Shown: one piece after another, positions 29,459 to 37,374 of the stretch
Numbering within the stretch: position 1 is the stretch's first letter
Layout of the letters: each line of letters starts with the position of its first letter
Assembly: GCA_050012775.1 (NCBI GenBank)
Contig: JBEKGN010000012.1
Location: forward strand, 62,001 to 126,000
From: Roseiarcus sp050012775
GTDB taxonomy: Bacteria > Pseudomonadota > Alphaproteobacteria > Rhizobiales > Beijerinckiaceae
Length of the DNA stretch: 64,000 nt
Direction of reading: 5' to 3'
The notes under the pieces: model-generated
What the model was told of the DNA's origin: nothing
The model's database searches: none
The model's input: only the letters and a program-made list of their open reading frames with translations
Translations under genes and position numbers: made by a program

Positions 29459-30957
29459 GGCGCGACGACCTTGTAGCGTTGGCCCGCGATCAGCGGCGCG
29501 GCGCGCTCGAAGCCGTTGAGAACCAGAAACTGGCCGAGCGCGCGGTCTTCGAACGGCATGCGCTGGGCGAGCGTTTCCGCGGTGTCGCCCGCCCGCGCCT
29601 CGACGATCTGCAAGTGCAGCTCGCGCGCCTCGGCCGCCTCCTCGGGCTTCAGGCGATGGAAGGACTGGATGGCCGCGCGAAAGCGCGCGTCCACCGCCGG
29701 GGTCAGACTATGCGCGGCGAAGATCAGGCGAAAGACCCGGCCGCCGAGCCGGACGGCGCCGAGGCGAAAGCTCCATTGCTCGCCCTGCGCGACCGCCGTC
29801 GCCATCGGAAGATCGCCGCCGGCGATCGTCTCGATCGAGCCGGTCTTCACGCCGTCGATCCAGCCCGAGGCGAGCGCGCTCTCCAGCGTGGCGGACTCGC
29901 TCAGCTCGATGCTGTCGAGCCGCAGCGCCTGCGCGCCGCCCTCGCCGACGCCGATCAGCGCCGCCGCCTGATTTTCCAGCGCGAAGCCTTCCGGCGCGGC
30001 GAAGGCGAAGCCCAGTTTGGGATGGAGGAAACGGTCGCCGCGCACCAGGCCCTGGTTCGGGTCGTCGCCGTAGGCGATGCCGTCGATCGCGGCCAGATAG
30101 GCGTCGCGGGCGGTTTCGCCGACGCCCGGCGCGCCGACCTGACGCGCCTCGGCGATCGCCTGCGCGACGCGCTCCGGCGTGGAAGGGTGGGTCGCCATCA
30201 TGTCGGGCTTGTCGGCGGAGCCAAGGCCGATCAGCGAGGCGCGCAACGCGCTCCAGCGCCCCAGCGAGGTCAGGAAGCGCGAGGCGGCGTAGGGATCGTA
30301 ACCGGCCTTGGCGATGACGCCGATGCCGATCTTGTCGGCCTCGAATTCCTGCTGGCGCGAGAAATGCGCGATCGACAATTTCATCCGCGCCTGGACCTCC
30401 TCGCCTTCCTGCGGGCGATCGAGAACCTGCGAGGACACGCGGGTGAACAGCGCGGCGGTCTTTTCGAGTTCGGCGCGCTGGGCGGCGTGATGGGCGGTCA
30501 CATGCGCGATTTCGTGCGCCATCACCGCGGCGACTTCCGACCCGTCGTTGGCGAGCGCCAGCAGGCCGCGGGTGACGAAAATGTCGCCGGAGGGAAGGGC
30601 GAAGGCGTTGACGACAGGCGAATCGAGGATCGTCACGCGATAGGGCTCGGACGGCGTCTGGCTCGCCGGCGCCAGACGCGCCAGAGTTTCGTTCAAATAT
30701 CGTTCGGTCGCCGGCGCGCTGTATTCGCCGCCGAAGGCGTCGATCAAGCGCTTGCGCTCGGCGCTGGCCGGCCCGCCGCCGGTGGTCTGCGGCGCCGCGG
30801 CCGGCGCGAGGCTGCCGACGGCGGGCGCCGGCGGCGCCTCGATCGACGCGCAGCCGGCCGCCAGCAGCGCCAGCGAGGCGGCCACGACCTGACGCGCGCG
30901 GGCGCCAAGGCCCGGCGCGACGCGCCGTCGTCTCGTTTCGCCTGGAGTCCTATTCAT
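29455..30957 (-). CDS. M48-family metalloprotease lipoprotein
   Basis: A 500-residue protein. The N-terminus has a lipobox (SLALLAAGC), so it is probably an envelope lipoprotein. The zinc motif is VMAHEIAHVTAHHAAQ with the third ligand in QQEFEADKIGIGVIAKAG. This is the BepA/LoiP-like arrangement. The C-terminal ~60 residues (LQIVEARAGDTAETLAQRMP, FLVLNGFE, AGQRYKVV) resemble a LysM-like motif. It overlaps both neighbours by 4 bases. Confidence 0.85.
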   Translation of the reverse strand: MNRTPGETRRRRVAPGLGARARQVVAASLALLAAGCASIEAPPAPAVGSLAPAAAPQTTGGGPASAERKRLIDAFGGEYSAPATERYLNETLARLAPASQTPSEPYRVTILDSPVVNAFALPSGDIFVTRGLLALANDGSEVAAVMAHEIAHVTAHHAAQRAELEKTAALFTRVSSQVLDRPQEGEEVQARMKLSIAHFSRQQEFEADKIGIGVIAKAGYDPYAASRFLTSLGRWSALRASLIGLGSADKPDMMATHPSTPERVAQAIAEARQVGAPGVGETARDAYLAAIDGIAYGDDPNQGLVRGDRFLHPKLGFAFAAPEGFALENQAAALIGVGEGGAQALRLDSIELSESATLESALASGWIDGVKTGSIETIAGGDLPMATAVAQGEQWSFRLGAVRLGGRVFRLIFAAHSLTPAVDARFRAAIQSFHRLKPEEAAEARELHLQIVEARAGDTAETLAQRMPFEDRALGQFLVLNGFERAAPLIAGQRYKVVAP

Positions 30958-31823
30958 CCGCCCGGCTTGGTCCCTTCGTTCGCCTCGGCTCGGCCGAGAC
31001 GCTCGACCATGAGCGGCTCGGCGATTTCCAGTCTCGGGCCGAAGCGGTCGTCCAAAACGCCCCGCACCCGAATTTTCTCCCCCGCCAGGGCGTTGAACGG
31101 CACGCCGGCGTTTTGAAACGCGGTTTGCGATTTCCGCGCGACGACGACGGTGAACCCATCCCGCCCGCCAAAATCAAGATAGAGGCGCGCGCGCCCGACG
31201 CCAACCCGGCGCACGATTCCCTCGACGAGGACGAAACGCCCATCCCGCTCGGCGAGCTCTTCGACGTCGGTCGCCTCGAGGATGGAATAGTCGGGATCGT
31301 TCCACAGGCCAAGCCCCGCGGCGCGCGCTTTCGATTCGGCGGCCAATCGTTCGGCGACGCAGCCGCGCGTCTCGAATTCCGGCCGCACCCGCGCGAAGCC
31401 CTGGGAAAGCAGCAGCCGCGAGGCGGCCGACGCCGCGCCGCCGGCCGGTTCGGGAACGCTCAGATCCGCGAGAAGCCGCCCCCAGCGATCGGGCCTGGCG
31501 GCAAAGGCGACGAGCGCGACCTCGCGGCCGGCGAGGCGGCGCTCAAGGAACGCGCGCGCGTTCGCCGCGGTCTCCGGGGCGCCGCGCCGCATATCGGGAA
31601 CGTCGAGGCCGGCGAGGCGAACGAGCCGGCCGTCCTCGAGGCGAATCTCCAGCCGCTCGGTGACCTCGGCGACTTTGGCCGTCCCCGCCGCGACGCCGCA
31701 GGCCGGCCAAGCCGGCTGCGCGAGGGCGAGCGCGAAAGCCAGCGCCGCGCCAGCCAGCGCCGCGCCTCCGCGCGGGCGGGGCCGGCCTCGCCAAATCACG
31801 GGATGCGCGAGAGACATTTTCAT
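30954..31823 (-). CDS. Secreted thermonuclease-like (SNase-fold) protein
   Basis: A 289-residue protein with an N-terminal signal sequence (ALAGAALAFALALAQPAWP) followed by an SNase-like OB fold: IRLEDGRLVRLAGLDVPDMR, FLERRLAGREV, RWGRLLADL, LLLSQGFARVRP and AAGLGLWNDPDYSI. The second half (VLVEGIVRRVGVGRARLYLDF and further) looks like another OB-type domain. Catalytic residues are not all in place compared with true staphylococcal nuclease, so enzyme activity is uncertain. It heads the operon with the protease and rdgB. Confidence 0.75.
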   Translation of the reverse strand: MKMSLAHPVIWRGRPRPRGGAALAGAALAFALALAQPAWPACGVAAGTAKVAEVTERLEIRLEDGRLVRLAGLDVPDMRRGAPETAANARAFLERRLAGREVALVAFAARPDRWGRLLADLSVPEPAGGAASAASRLLLSQGFARVRPEFETRGCVAERLAAESKARAAGLGLWNDPDYSILEATDVEELAERDGRFVLVEGIVRRVGVGRARLYLDFGGRDGFTVVVARKSQTAFQNAGVPFNALAGEKIRVRGVLDDRFGPRLEIAEPLMVERLGRAEANEGTKPGG

Positions 31824-31955
31824 GCTAGAGGCGTTTTGCCTGCGAAGACCGATCGGTCTTTAGCGGCTTTGTCCCTCGCGGTCATGACGAATGCGGCGCG
31901 GGGCGACGAAATAACGCGGGAAGCGCGGGGTCGACGCCCGGCGCCAACGCCAGGG

Positions 31956-32032
31956 GTCCCGGTAGCTCAGCAGGATAGAGCACAGGTTTCCTAAACCTGG
32001 GGTCAGGGGTTCGATTCCCTTCCGGGACGCCA
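31956..32032 (+). tRNA. tRNA-Arg (anticodon CCU)
   Basis: A 77-base tRNA with encoded CCA. The acceptor arms GTCCCGG and CCGGGAC pair perfectly. The anticodon arm is CAGGT-TTCCTAA-ACCTG, giving anticodon CCT for arginine AGG codons. The T-arm contains GGTTCGATTC. Its 3' 45 bases form the left copy of the direct repeat bounding the integrated element, and the gene stays intact after integration. Confidence 0.96.
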
Positions 32033-32033
32033 A
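31988..32033 (+). repeat. attL core of the integrated element (46 bp)
   Basis: From TTCCTAAACCTGGGG to GGGACGCCAA this sequence is identical to 39254-39299. The bases on both sides differ (GGT versus TGC before, TCAAATC versus CACAATC after). It covers the anticodon loop to the 3' end of the tRNA plus one base, a classic target for tyrosine integrases. Confidence 0.92.
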
Positions 32034-32070
32034 TCAAATCAAAGGCTTACGGGGAGCGTGCAGCCCATAT

Positions 32071-32107
32071 GCTTCCCAAGAGGCGAATTGGGAAGCGCAT
32101 GGGAAGC
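32071..32107 (+). repeat. Integrase arm-like repeats, left end
   Basis: GCTTCCC at 32071-32077 is followed by two copies of GGGAAGC at 32090-32096 and 32101-32107, whose starts are 11 bases apart (GGGAAGCGCATGGGAAGC). The same paired arrangement recurs near the right end and once inside the element. The position 40-75 bases inside attL suits arm-type binding sites of the integrase. Confidence 0.65.
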
Positions 32108-32123
32108 AGGCAGTGAGGGACGA

Positions 32124-32351
32124 TTGAGCGACGTAGAGAAGTGGCTGACGATCACGCCTCAAGATATCGCGGTAGGGGTTCTAACAGCCGATCGTTCGGT
32201 TGCGATCCAACTGCTGATTCATCCTGACCATTTGCATTTGGCGCCAGCGGTTGGCGTGGCTCTTCGAATGACCCCGGCCGAAGCCCGACGAATTGCGAGG
32301 CTTCTGCAAGAAACGGCGGACACGGCTGAAGTCGGACTACCGCGGGCTTGA
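32124..32351 (+). CDS. Small hypothetical protein of the element
   Basis: A 75-residue protein starting at TTG 32124 behind a GAGGGA ribosome site. A longer frame from an ATG at 32058 would run across the arm repeats and is less likely. It begins LSDVEKWLTITPQDIAVGVL and ends with MTPAEARRIARLLQETADTA, a pattern of a small beta-rich domain followed by a helix. I cannot assign a function. It is the only gene of the element on the plus strand and sits right beside attL. Confidence 0.5.
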   Translation: MSDVEKWLTITPQDIAVGVLTADRSVAIQLLIHPDHLHLAPAVGVALRMTPAEARRIARLLQETADTAEVGLPRA

Positions 32352-32438
32352 ATTTGACCATCGGCACAGCGGGCGACTTTTCTCGCATCGGTGCACGTCA
32401 CCCTTGCGCCTGCGCCCGGCCGAGCGCGCACGCGCCAG

Positions 32439-32675
32439 TCATTTCGGGCGAACGTCGGCCCGCGTTGCCCGATCCGTCTTAGAGCGAACGGTTTCGCGCG
32501 GCTGATCGAGGCGATGCGGAGTTTGCGTCATCGGCGCGCCGCAAAGGCCGGCCGACTTGTCGGGGCCATCGCTTCCAACCTTGCGGCTCGGCGAAACCGC
32601 GCCAGGCAGCGGAGCGCCTACGAAATTGCCGTCGTCGGAGGGTCCGCCATAGACGCCGCGAAGCTCGGTTGCCAT
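32439..32675 (-). CDS. Small hypothetical protein of the element
   Basis: A 78-residue protein starting MATELRGVYGGPSDDGNFVG. A strong ribosome site (GGAGGG, 7 bases before the ATG) lies inside the end of the upstream gene, and only 3 bases separate the two, which supports it as a real gene. The middle has glycine/proline-rich sequence and the end is basic. No family is recognised. It is the last gene of the RHH-led operon. Confidence 0.55.
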   Translation of the reverse strand: MATELRGVYGGPSDDGNFVGAPLPGAVSPSRKVGSDGPDKSAGLCGAPMTQTPHRLDQPRETVRSKTDRATRADVRPK

Positions 32676-32678
32676 CGC

Positions 32679-33185
32679 TTAAGCCCTCCCTCGGATATGC
32701 GCGGCGCTCGGCCGCTCGATCATCCGGCCGCCGCTCTGGCCGCCGCCAAAGTCCTCAGCAACCATTTCCGGCGCGAGCGCAGCCGAAGCCTGCCGCATGG
32801 GAGCCTCGTCAAGCATCACCATGCCCCCGCCCGACGTTCCGATGTCCACGCGAGTCGGACGCTCGTGATACCCCACCTTCGCCGCGTAGGCTTCCGCGCG
32901 CTCCGTAAGCCCTGCCGCCTTACGCTCCGCCTCTTGAGCGGCCCGCCACGCACCGGCGGCGCGCCGACGGTCTTCGGCCACCTCGGCCTTCGCCGCGGCG
33001 GTCTCGGCGGCGAAGGCCGCGCGATCGGCCGCCAACTTCGTCTCGGCCTCGGCGATGGCCTCGAGCTTGGCTTTCAAAGCGTCCATGTTCGCTTTGTAGG
33101 CCCTCGGGTCGCCCATGATCGCCAGCAACGTCGTAAAGGCGTCAAAGGCGGGGCGGGCCGTTTCAATGCCATTCAAGTCGCTCAT
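32679..33185 (-). CDS. Coiled-coil hypothetical protein of the element
   Basis: A 168-residue protein whose middle (about residues 35-110) is rich in alanine, lysine and glutamate (LKAKLEAIAEAETKLAADRA, AETAAAKAEVAEDRRR) and is almost surely a coiled coil. The C-terminus is glycine- and proline-rich. The ATG at 33185 has an AGGAG ribosome site. Such proteins are found among phage scaffold-like and structural accessory genes, but nothing specific can be claimed. Confidence 0.65.
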   Translation of the reverse strand: MSDLNGIETARPAFDAFTTLLAIMGDPRAYKANMDALKAKLEAIAEAETKLAADRAAFAAETAAAKAEVAEDRRRAAGAWRAAQEAERKAAGLTERAEAYAAKVGYHERPTRVDIGTSGGGMVMLDEAPMRQASAALAPEMVAEDFGGGQSGGRMIERPSAAHIRGRA

Positions 33186-33197
33186 TTGATCGTTCTC

Positions 33198-33389
33198 CTA
33201 TGCCCGGGCGGGCTCGCGCGTGGGCTCCAAAGCGCGCGAGATGATGACGCGCACCTGATTTGAAATCGTCCGATGCTCGGCCTGCGCGGCGCGTTCAAGC
33301 GTGGCGCGCAGCGCGGGCTCAAGACGGACCGAAATTTGGTCAACCACCCGTTCGCGATCGGGATCGCGCTTCCGCCGTTCTTGCGCCAT
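33198..33389 (-). CDS. Arc/CopG-type ribbon-helix-helix DNA-binding protein
   Basis: A 63-residue protein: basic start MAQERRKRDPDRERV, strand VVDQISVRLEPALRATLERA and helix EHRTISNQVRVIISRAL. This is the Arc-like ribbon-helix-helix pattern. The ATG at 33389 has a GGGAG site; the frame is open upstream but not coding-like. It leads the three-gene operon nearest the tRNA and is likely its repressor. Confidence 0.7.
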   Translation of the reverse strand: MAQERRKRDPDRERVVDQISVRLEPALRATLERAAQAEHRTISNQVRVIISRALEPTREPARA

Positions 33390-33911
33390 CGTCAAACTCC
33401 CTTTCGAAGCCGCGCCACGAAGCTGCGCCGCGGCCGACGCAGATTGCAATGCACTCGGGTTGATCGCGCGACATTGCCTTGCATCCTGCGGCCCCAAAAT
33501 CTCCGCGCGCGCCGGAATTTTTAGACCCGTCGCCCGAGTGTTTTGGACCAAAGCAGAGAGGCGAGGCAGGAGCGCTCGGCGATCGATCGATTTTTGGCCC
33601 CGGCGCCGCTTTAGGCGATCGTGCCAGAAAGAGGGGTCGACGACGGGCCAACGGAACGCGTCTGGCCGCCGCCTGTCTCGCCCGGCGCAAGGTCTGTCAT
33701 GGCGCGCACATCGAAGGCTGCCAACGGGCGCTGAGCGTGGCCCTAGCTCGGCCTTGATCCGCTTGCTTCGCTTCCCATACGCTTCCCGACTTTGCGACTG
33801 CCGGCCAGAGCTAGGCCGCCAACGGGCTAGAGCATTGATTTGATGAGCATGGCCGCACGAGGCGATCCGCAAGACCCCATGATTGTGGATCACGGGCTCG
33901 CCCGGCGCGCC
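33390..33911. promoter_or_regulatory. Gene-free stretch with an internal pair of arm-like repeats
   Basis: These 522 bases contain no gene I can support. At 33770-33776 and 33781-33787 there are two GCTTCCC copies with starts 11 bases apart. On the minus strand they read GGGAAGCGTATGGGAAGC, which differs at one base from the left-end pair. The stretch should contain the promoter for the RHH operon, but the pair is about 380 bases from its start codon. Confidence 0.5.
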
Positions 33912-34448
33912 TCATGGCTTGAAGATCGGGTTCATGTCCGGCGGCGGCTCCGGCGCCGGCTCCGGCAAGGTGACGTAGGGCACTCCGAGCGAGCGCGCCT
34001 CGATCGTCATGGGCGGGGCCTCTTGCCGCGCGTTGCCGAGGACCATGATTGTGATTCCCGGCGTGGTCGAACCGGGGCCGCCCCTTTCCGTGGATTCGCC
34101 TTCAAGCTGTTCCAACGCGCGCACGCTCGCCACGATCGCCATCCCGTTCTCGCTCTTGTCCCTCACGCGGGCAAGCGCGCCCTCATTGCCGGCGCAGAGC
34201 GCCGCACGGAAAGCCCGGCGCTCGCGCAAAAGCAGGGCGCGCACGTCGGGTCGATCGAGGTAGCGGCGCATCACATCGGGCGCAACGCCGGCAATCTTGG
34301 CCGCTTCGATGAAGCTGAGGGGCTTGCAATCGGGATCGTCAAGCTGGCCGTAGACCATCAGGCGGACCGCTTCGCGCACTTTCGGCGAGATCGGCCTCGG
34401 CCGCTTCAATTCGCGGCTACCGGCCGCTGTGAGAGGGTTGTTTTGCAT
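33912..34448 (-). CDS. HTH protein of the element, possibly small-terminase-like
   Basis: A 178-residue protein from the ATG at 34448 (an ATG at 34517 is also in frame). The region PISPKVREAVRLMVYGQLDD, then PLSFIEAAKIAGVAPDVMRR with YLDRPDVRALLLRERRAF, is a helix-turn-helix like that of phage small terminase subunits and related regulators. The C-terminal half (TTPGITIMVLGNARQEAP and a proline-rich tail) is typical of terminase-small-type phage proteins. Without a large terminase it could redirect a helper phage's packaging or simply bind element DNA. Confidence 0.45.
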   Translation of the reverse strand: MQNNPLTAAGSRELKRPRPISPKVREAVRLMVYGQLDDPDCKPLSFIEAAKIAGVAPDVMRRYLDRPDVRALLLRERRAFRAALCAGNEGALARVRDKSENGMAIVASVRALEQLEGESTERGGPGSTTPGITIMVLGNARQEAPPMTIEARSLGVPYVTLPEPAPEPPPDMNPIFKP

Positions 34449-34558
34449 GGCGTAGGAAATCTTTCGGGTCAGTTGCGCGCTTGAGGCATCTAATTTCCTG
34501 ACATTTCGGTGTGACACGCGGACGGCTTGGTTTTATCGCCCTCCATCCGTTCGCCGTG

Positions 34559-34689
34559 TTGCCACACTTGAAAAGGTGTGGTGTGGCAACCTGTGGCAAG
34601 TGGGGCAAATGCCTTGCCACACCACCACCCCCTATAGGGGTGTGGGGTGGGGCGTGGCAGATTTCGAGGCCGCCGGTGAGGTGTGGCAA
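34559..34689. repeat. Iteron-like cluster of GTGTGGCAA
   Basis: Five copies of TGTGGCAA lie within 131 bases: inverted at 34559-34567 and 34614-34622, direct at 34581-34589, 34592-34599 and 34681-34689. Four of the five extend to GTGTGGCAA. Between them is the perfect palindrome CCCCTATAGGGG (34629-34640). The cluster lies directly downstream of the RepA-like gene, so it is a candidate replication origin of the excised element. It could also be an operator array or contain a terminator. Confidence 0.55.
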
Positions 34690-34691
34690 GT

Positions 34692-36254
34692 TCAGTCATT
34701 GGCGGGCGTCCCGACTTCGATGAATGAGCGCTTCATCCGCTTGGCGTCTTCGCCGTCGACGACGCGAAGCATCCCGGTCGATATCCAGGTTTTCAACAAG
34801 CCGACGATCTTCGCTTTGTGCGCCTTGCTCGTGGCGTCGAGTTTCAGGACGGCGGCGACGGCATGGCCGGCCCATTCTTTCGCTTGCGGGCTTTCTCGCC
34901 AGCGGTCGGCGGCGATGGCGACTTGCACCGCGCGAAGGTCCGAAACGGTGACGCCATCGAAGGCGTCCGGCCACGTCCAGCGGGTCATGACGCCGACACT
35001 ATCGCCGGGCCTGCCATCGCCGCCGTTGTCGAGGTCGAAGGACTCCAGGCGATACCAATCGGCCTTGTCCGGCGCCGGCGACAGGTTCGCCTTGCCGTTT
35101 TGGACGCGGAAATAGGCGCGCCGGTTTTCGACGCCAGCGCGTGAGGCTTCGTCGTCGGTCATTCCGTTGAGCGTGCGCGCCGATCTGACCTTCGCGAGCA
35201 AGGCGGACCCGCCGCGGCCATCCTCGACGGTGATTTCGGCGCCGCCGGTCTTGCGGGCATGGTGCACAAGCTCGATAGCGCAGCCGGTCAAGTCGGCGAT
35301 TTCCGCCCAGGTCGCCGCGACAAGCTCGATTGCCGGGTTGTCGTTTTCGACGACACGATGCGAGGCGACGACGGGGTCGACGGTCATCAAGCCGATGGCG
35401 TTGGCCTTGATTGTCTCTATGACCGCCTCGACGATCGGGCGCGCGATGACTGCGCCGGCCCTGGTCTGTTCGGCGATGACGATCTTCGTCTTGCGCCCGG
35501 TGTCGACGAACAGGCGGCCTTCAAGCTCTGTCGGGTCGATCTCATAGCGCAGCGCCGCCGCGGCGATGCGCCGTTGCAATTCTTCTTCCGGGTCTTCGCC
35601 ATTCCAATACCAAACGTTGACTCGCTCGTCAGGGGTGACGCCGAGCAAAGGGCGGCCGGTGACGATCGCCAGCGCTTCCGTCATCGCCAACGTCGACTTG
35701 CCGTAGGCGCCCGGCGCAACGGTCTCGGAAATGAACTTGCGCACGTAGTGGCGGCCGTAAAGCCACTGGCGGCGCGGGATGGCGGCCGGATCGATCCATT
35801 TGAAAGCCGATGCGGCGATGGCGACAGGCTTGCCGCCGCCGCTTGCCTCGCGGCCGGGCGGCTCGGCCTCGTCAGGATCAGCTTGCTCGCGCTCGGCGCG
35901 CGGCGGCGAGAGGGCGCGCTTGCGGCGATACTCGATCGCAGCTTGCGCGGAAGTCGAAAGCGGTCTCGCACCGTCTTCGGCGAAAGCGCGCGTCAAAACG
36001 GACTGTATCCAATTGTCGCCGTAAGACGCGGCGAGCCCGGCGCCTACGGCGATGTCCTGCAATCGATCGACCGCGACTCGTTTTAGCTCGCCGCCCGATC
36101 CCTGCATCGCTTCGCCGACATAATCGGCGCAAACCGCAAATTTCTCGGCCGCGTCTTTTGGCGCCGCGCCGATGATCCCGATCGACGCGGCTGAAATGAA
36201 GGCGTAAACGGCCTGTTCCGAGTCGAACTTCGGCGCCGGGAAGCTCGCGTTCAT
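34692..36254 (-). CDS. RepA-like AAA ATPase of the element
   Basis: A 520-residue protein. The C-terminal two thirds form a RecA-type ATPase of the AAA_25/RepA helicase group: Walker A APGAYGKSTLAMTEALAIV, then VWYWNGEDPEEELQRRIAAA, Walker B-like AIGLMTVDPVVASHRV, and AIELVHHARKTGGAEITVED. The first ~150 residues and last ~130 residues are unrecognised. Similar proteins unwind DNA at the origin of small plasmids, phages and satellites. Its start overlaps the RuvC-like gene stop (ATGA), and iteron-like repeats follow its end. Confidence 0.75.
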   Translation of the reverse strand: MNASFPAPKFDSEQAVYAFISAASIGIIGAAPKDAAEKFAVCADYVGEAMQGSGGELKRVAVDRLQDIAVGAGLAASYGDNWIQSVLTRAFAEDGARPLSTSAQAAIEYRRKRALSPPRAEREQADPDEAEPPGREASGGGKPVAIAASAFKWIDPAAIPRRQWLYGRHYVRKFISETVAPGAYGKSTLAMTEALAIVTGRPLLGVTPDERVNVWYWNGEDPEEELQRRIAAAALRYEIDPTELEGRLFVDTGRKTKIVIAEQTRAGAVIARPIVEAVIETIKANAIGLMTVDPVVASHRVVENDNPAIELVAATWAEIADLTGCAIELVHHARKTGGAEITVEDGRGGSALLAKVRSARTLNGMTDDEASRAGVENRRAYFRVQNGKANLSPAPDKADWYRLESFDLDNGGDGRPGDSVGVMTRWTWPDAFDGVTVSDLRAVQVAIAADRWRESPQAKEWAGHAVAAVLKLDATSKAHKAKIVGLLKTWISTGMLRVVDGEDAKRMKRSFIEVGTPAND

Positions 36255-36745
36255 CGTGCGCGCCCTTCCCGCATGAGGCCGGCGACGGCGATCAATCCCG
36301 CTTCGGCGCGGCCGTCATCGCGAACGCGCGCGAACAGCGCGGCGTGGTCGGGCCAGCGCCGGATTGCTTCGGATCGAGCCGCGTCCTTCGCGCCATTTCG
36401 GCCGGGGGCGATTCCGACTAGACGCTTCCAAGTCGGCGGCGTCAGGAAGGTCACAGGAAGGCCAAGGGCGGTCATCACGCCTTCGACGACTCCACGCGAG
36501 CGGCCGAACGCGAAGGCCCCTACAGCGCCTTCCCCGGGCCGCGCGCCGACAAATTCGACGAAGGCCCTCGTCGCTTGTGAAGCCGCGACGATCTCGGCGA
36601 GCAAGGGCGCGTTGACATTGCGCCGGCCGGCGGGTCCGTCCGCCAAATCCGGCATATCGAAGACTTGGCGCAGCTCGCCGCTGGCGTCGAGCAACGCGAT
36701 TGCGCCGGTCACGCCAATGTCGATCCCTAGGACGGCGCTGCTCAT
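36251..36745 (-). CDS. RuvC-like Holliday-junction resolvase of the element
   Basis: A 164-residue RNase H-fold nuclease. The first acidic site is in VLGIDIGVTGAIALLD, the second in ATRAFVEFVGARPGEG, followed by GRSRGVVEGVMTALGLPV, TPPTWKRLVGI and a late acidic site in DDGRAEAGLIAVAGL. This is the pattern of phage and satellite RuvC-type resolvases that trim recombination or replication junctions. It overlaps the genes on both sides by 4 bases, tying it to the RepA-like ATPase. Confidence 0.8.
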   Translation of the reverse strand: MSSAVLGIDIGVTGAIALLDASGELRQVFDMPDLADGPAGRRNVNAPLLAEIVAASQATRAFVEFVGARPGEGAVGAFAFGRSRGVVEGVMTALGLPVTFLTPPTWKRLVGIAPGRNGAKDAARSEAIRRWPDHAALFARVRDDGRAEAGLIAVAGLMREGRAR

Positions 36746-37074
36746 GGCGCGCTCTCCGCCTCGATCTCGTCCGCAACGGCCGCCAGACCGGCCGCCAGGC
36801 GCTCCGCGAGCGCAGCCTCAGGGCTGCGGAGCGTCACGCTGCACGCGTGTGCATCGATCGTGGCGGTTCCCGCTTCGGCCCGCTGGCGCTGCACCGCCGC
36901 GCGCTTGCGGAGCGCCTGCGCAGCGCTGGCGCGCATGGCGATTTCGATCGGGTCGTGCGCCGAGGCTTGCGCCGCGAGAATCGAGGGGCTATTTTCTGAA
37001 CTGCTAGCCGCCAAGCAAGCAATTCCGGGCCCGGCGCCGTTAACGACGGTGGCCGGGTCTCTTGTTGCGGCCAT
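36742..37074 (-). CDS. Hypothetical protein of the element
   Basis: A 110-residue alanine-rich, mostly helical protein (IEIAMRASAAQALRKRAAVQ near residue 45-65; AALAERLAAGLAAVADEIEA at the end). No family is recognised. It lies 3 bases after the AlpA-like gene and overlaps the RuvC-like gene by 4 bases, so it is cotranscribed with the replication genes. Confidence 0.5.
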   Translation of the reverse strand: MAATRDPATVVNGAGPGIACLAASSSENSPSILAAQASAHDPIEIAMRASAAQALRKRAAVQRQRAEAGTATIDAHACSVTLRSPEAALAERLAAGLAAVADEIEAESAP

Positions 37075-37077
37075 GGC

Positions 37078-37305
37078 TCACGCCGCCGCCCGCGGCTGCG
37101 CGCGGCTCGCCAGCCAATCGATCAAGTCGCCGATGCGCCAGCCGTGCTTCTTGCTGCCGAGCATGATCGGCGCGGGCGTCTCGCCGAGACTGCGCATCCG
37201 GCGCCACTGCGCGATGCTGACGCTCACAAATTCGCAAGTCTCGCGCGTATCGAGAACGCGATGGCGGCCAAGCTCCGGCGGCAAGGTGTCGAGCATTGAA
37301 GACAT
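37078..37305 (-). CDS. AlpA/excisionase-type HTH protein
   Basis: A 75-residue winged-helix protein: RHRVLDTRETCEFVSVSIAQ, WRRMRSLGETPAPIMLGSKK and HGWRIGDLIDWLASR. This is the AlpA pattern of satellite and P4-like elements, where such proteins activate the integrase or act as excisionase. Just upstream lies the palindrome GAGAGCG-N6-CGCTCTC, a likely binding site for this or another element regulator. Confidence 0.75.
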   Translation of the reverse strand: MSSMLDTLPPELGRHRVLDTRETCEFVSVSIAQWRRMRSLGETPAPIMLGSKKHGWRIGDLIDWLASRAQPRAAA

Positions 37306-37317
37306 GAAGAACCGCTC

Positions 37318-37344
37318 CGCTCTAGAGAGCGCGAATACGCTCTC
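37318..37344. promoter_or_regulatory. Palindromic operator upstream of the AlpA-like gene
   Basis: GAGAGCG (37325-37331) and CGCTCTC (37338-37344) form a perfect 7-bp inverted repeat with a 6-base spacer. An extra half-site, CGCTCT, precedes it at 37318-37323 and makes an overlapping palindrome CGCTCTAGAGAGCG. It begins 13 bases upstream of the AlpA-like start codon, a good place for autoregulation. Confidence 0.5.
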
Positions 37345-37374
37345 ATTGCGCGCATGGAAACACGGTTCTTGGCT

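Noticed and set aside
29479..31116. A 545-codon plus-strand frame opposite the M48 protease gene
   Set aside because: The HEIAH zinc motif and lipobox are on the other strand; this frame is low-complexity Arg/Ala/Gly.
34620..34646. A simple Rho-independent terminator after the RepA-like gene
   Set aside because: The hairpin arms have bulges and no T-run follows on either strand; it remains possible but weaker than the origin or operator reading.
34559..34689. A CRISPR array
   Set aside because: The repeats are only 8-9 bases, occur in both orientations and have irregular spacing, and no cas genes are nearby.
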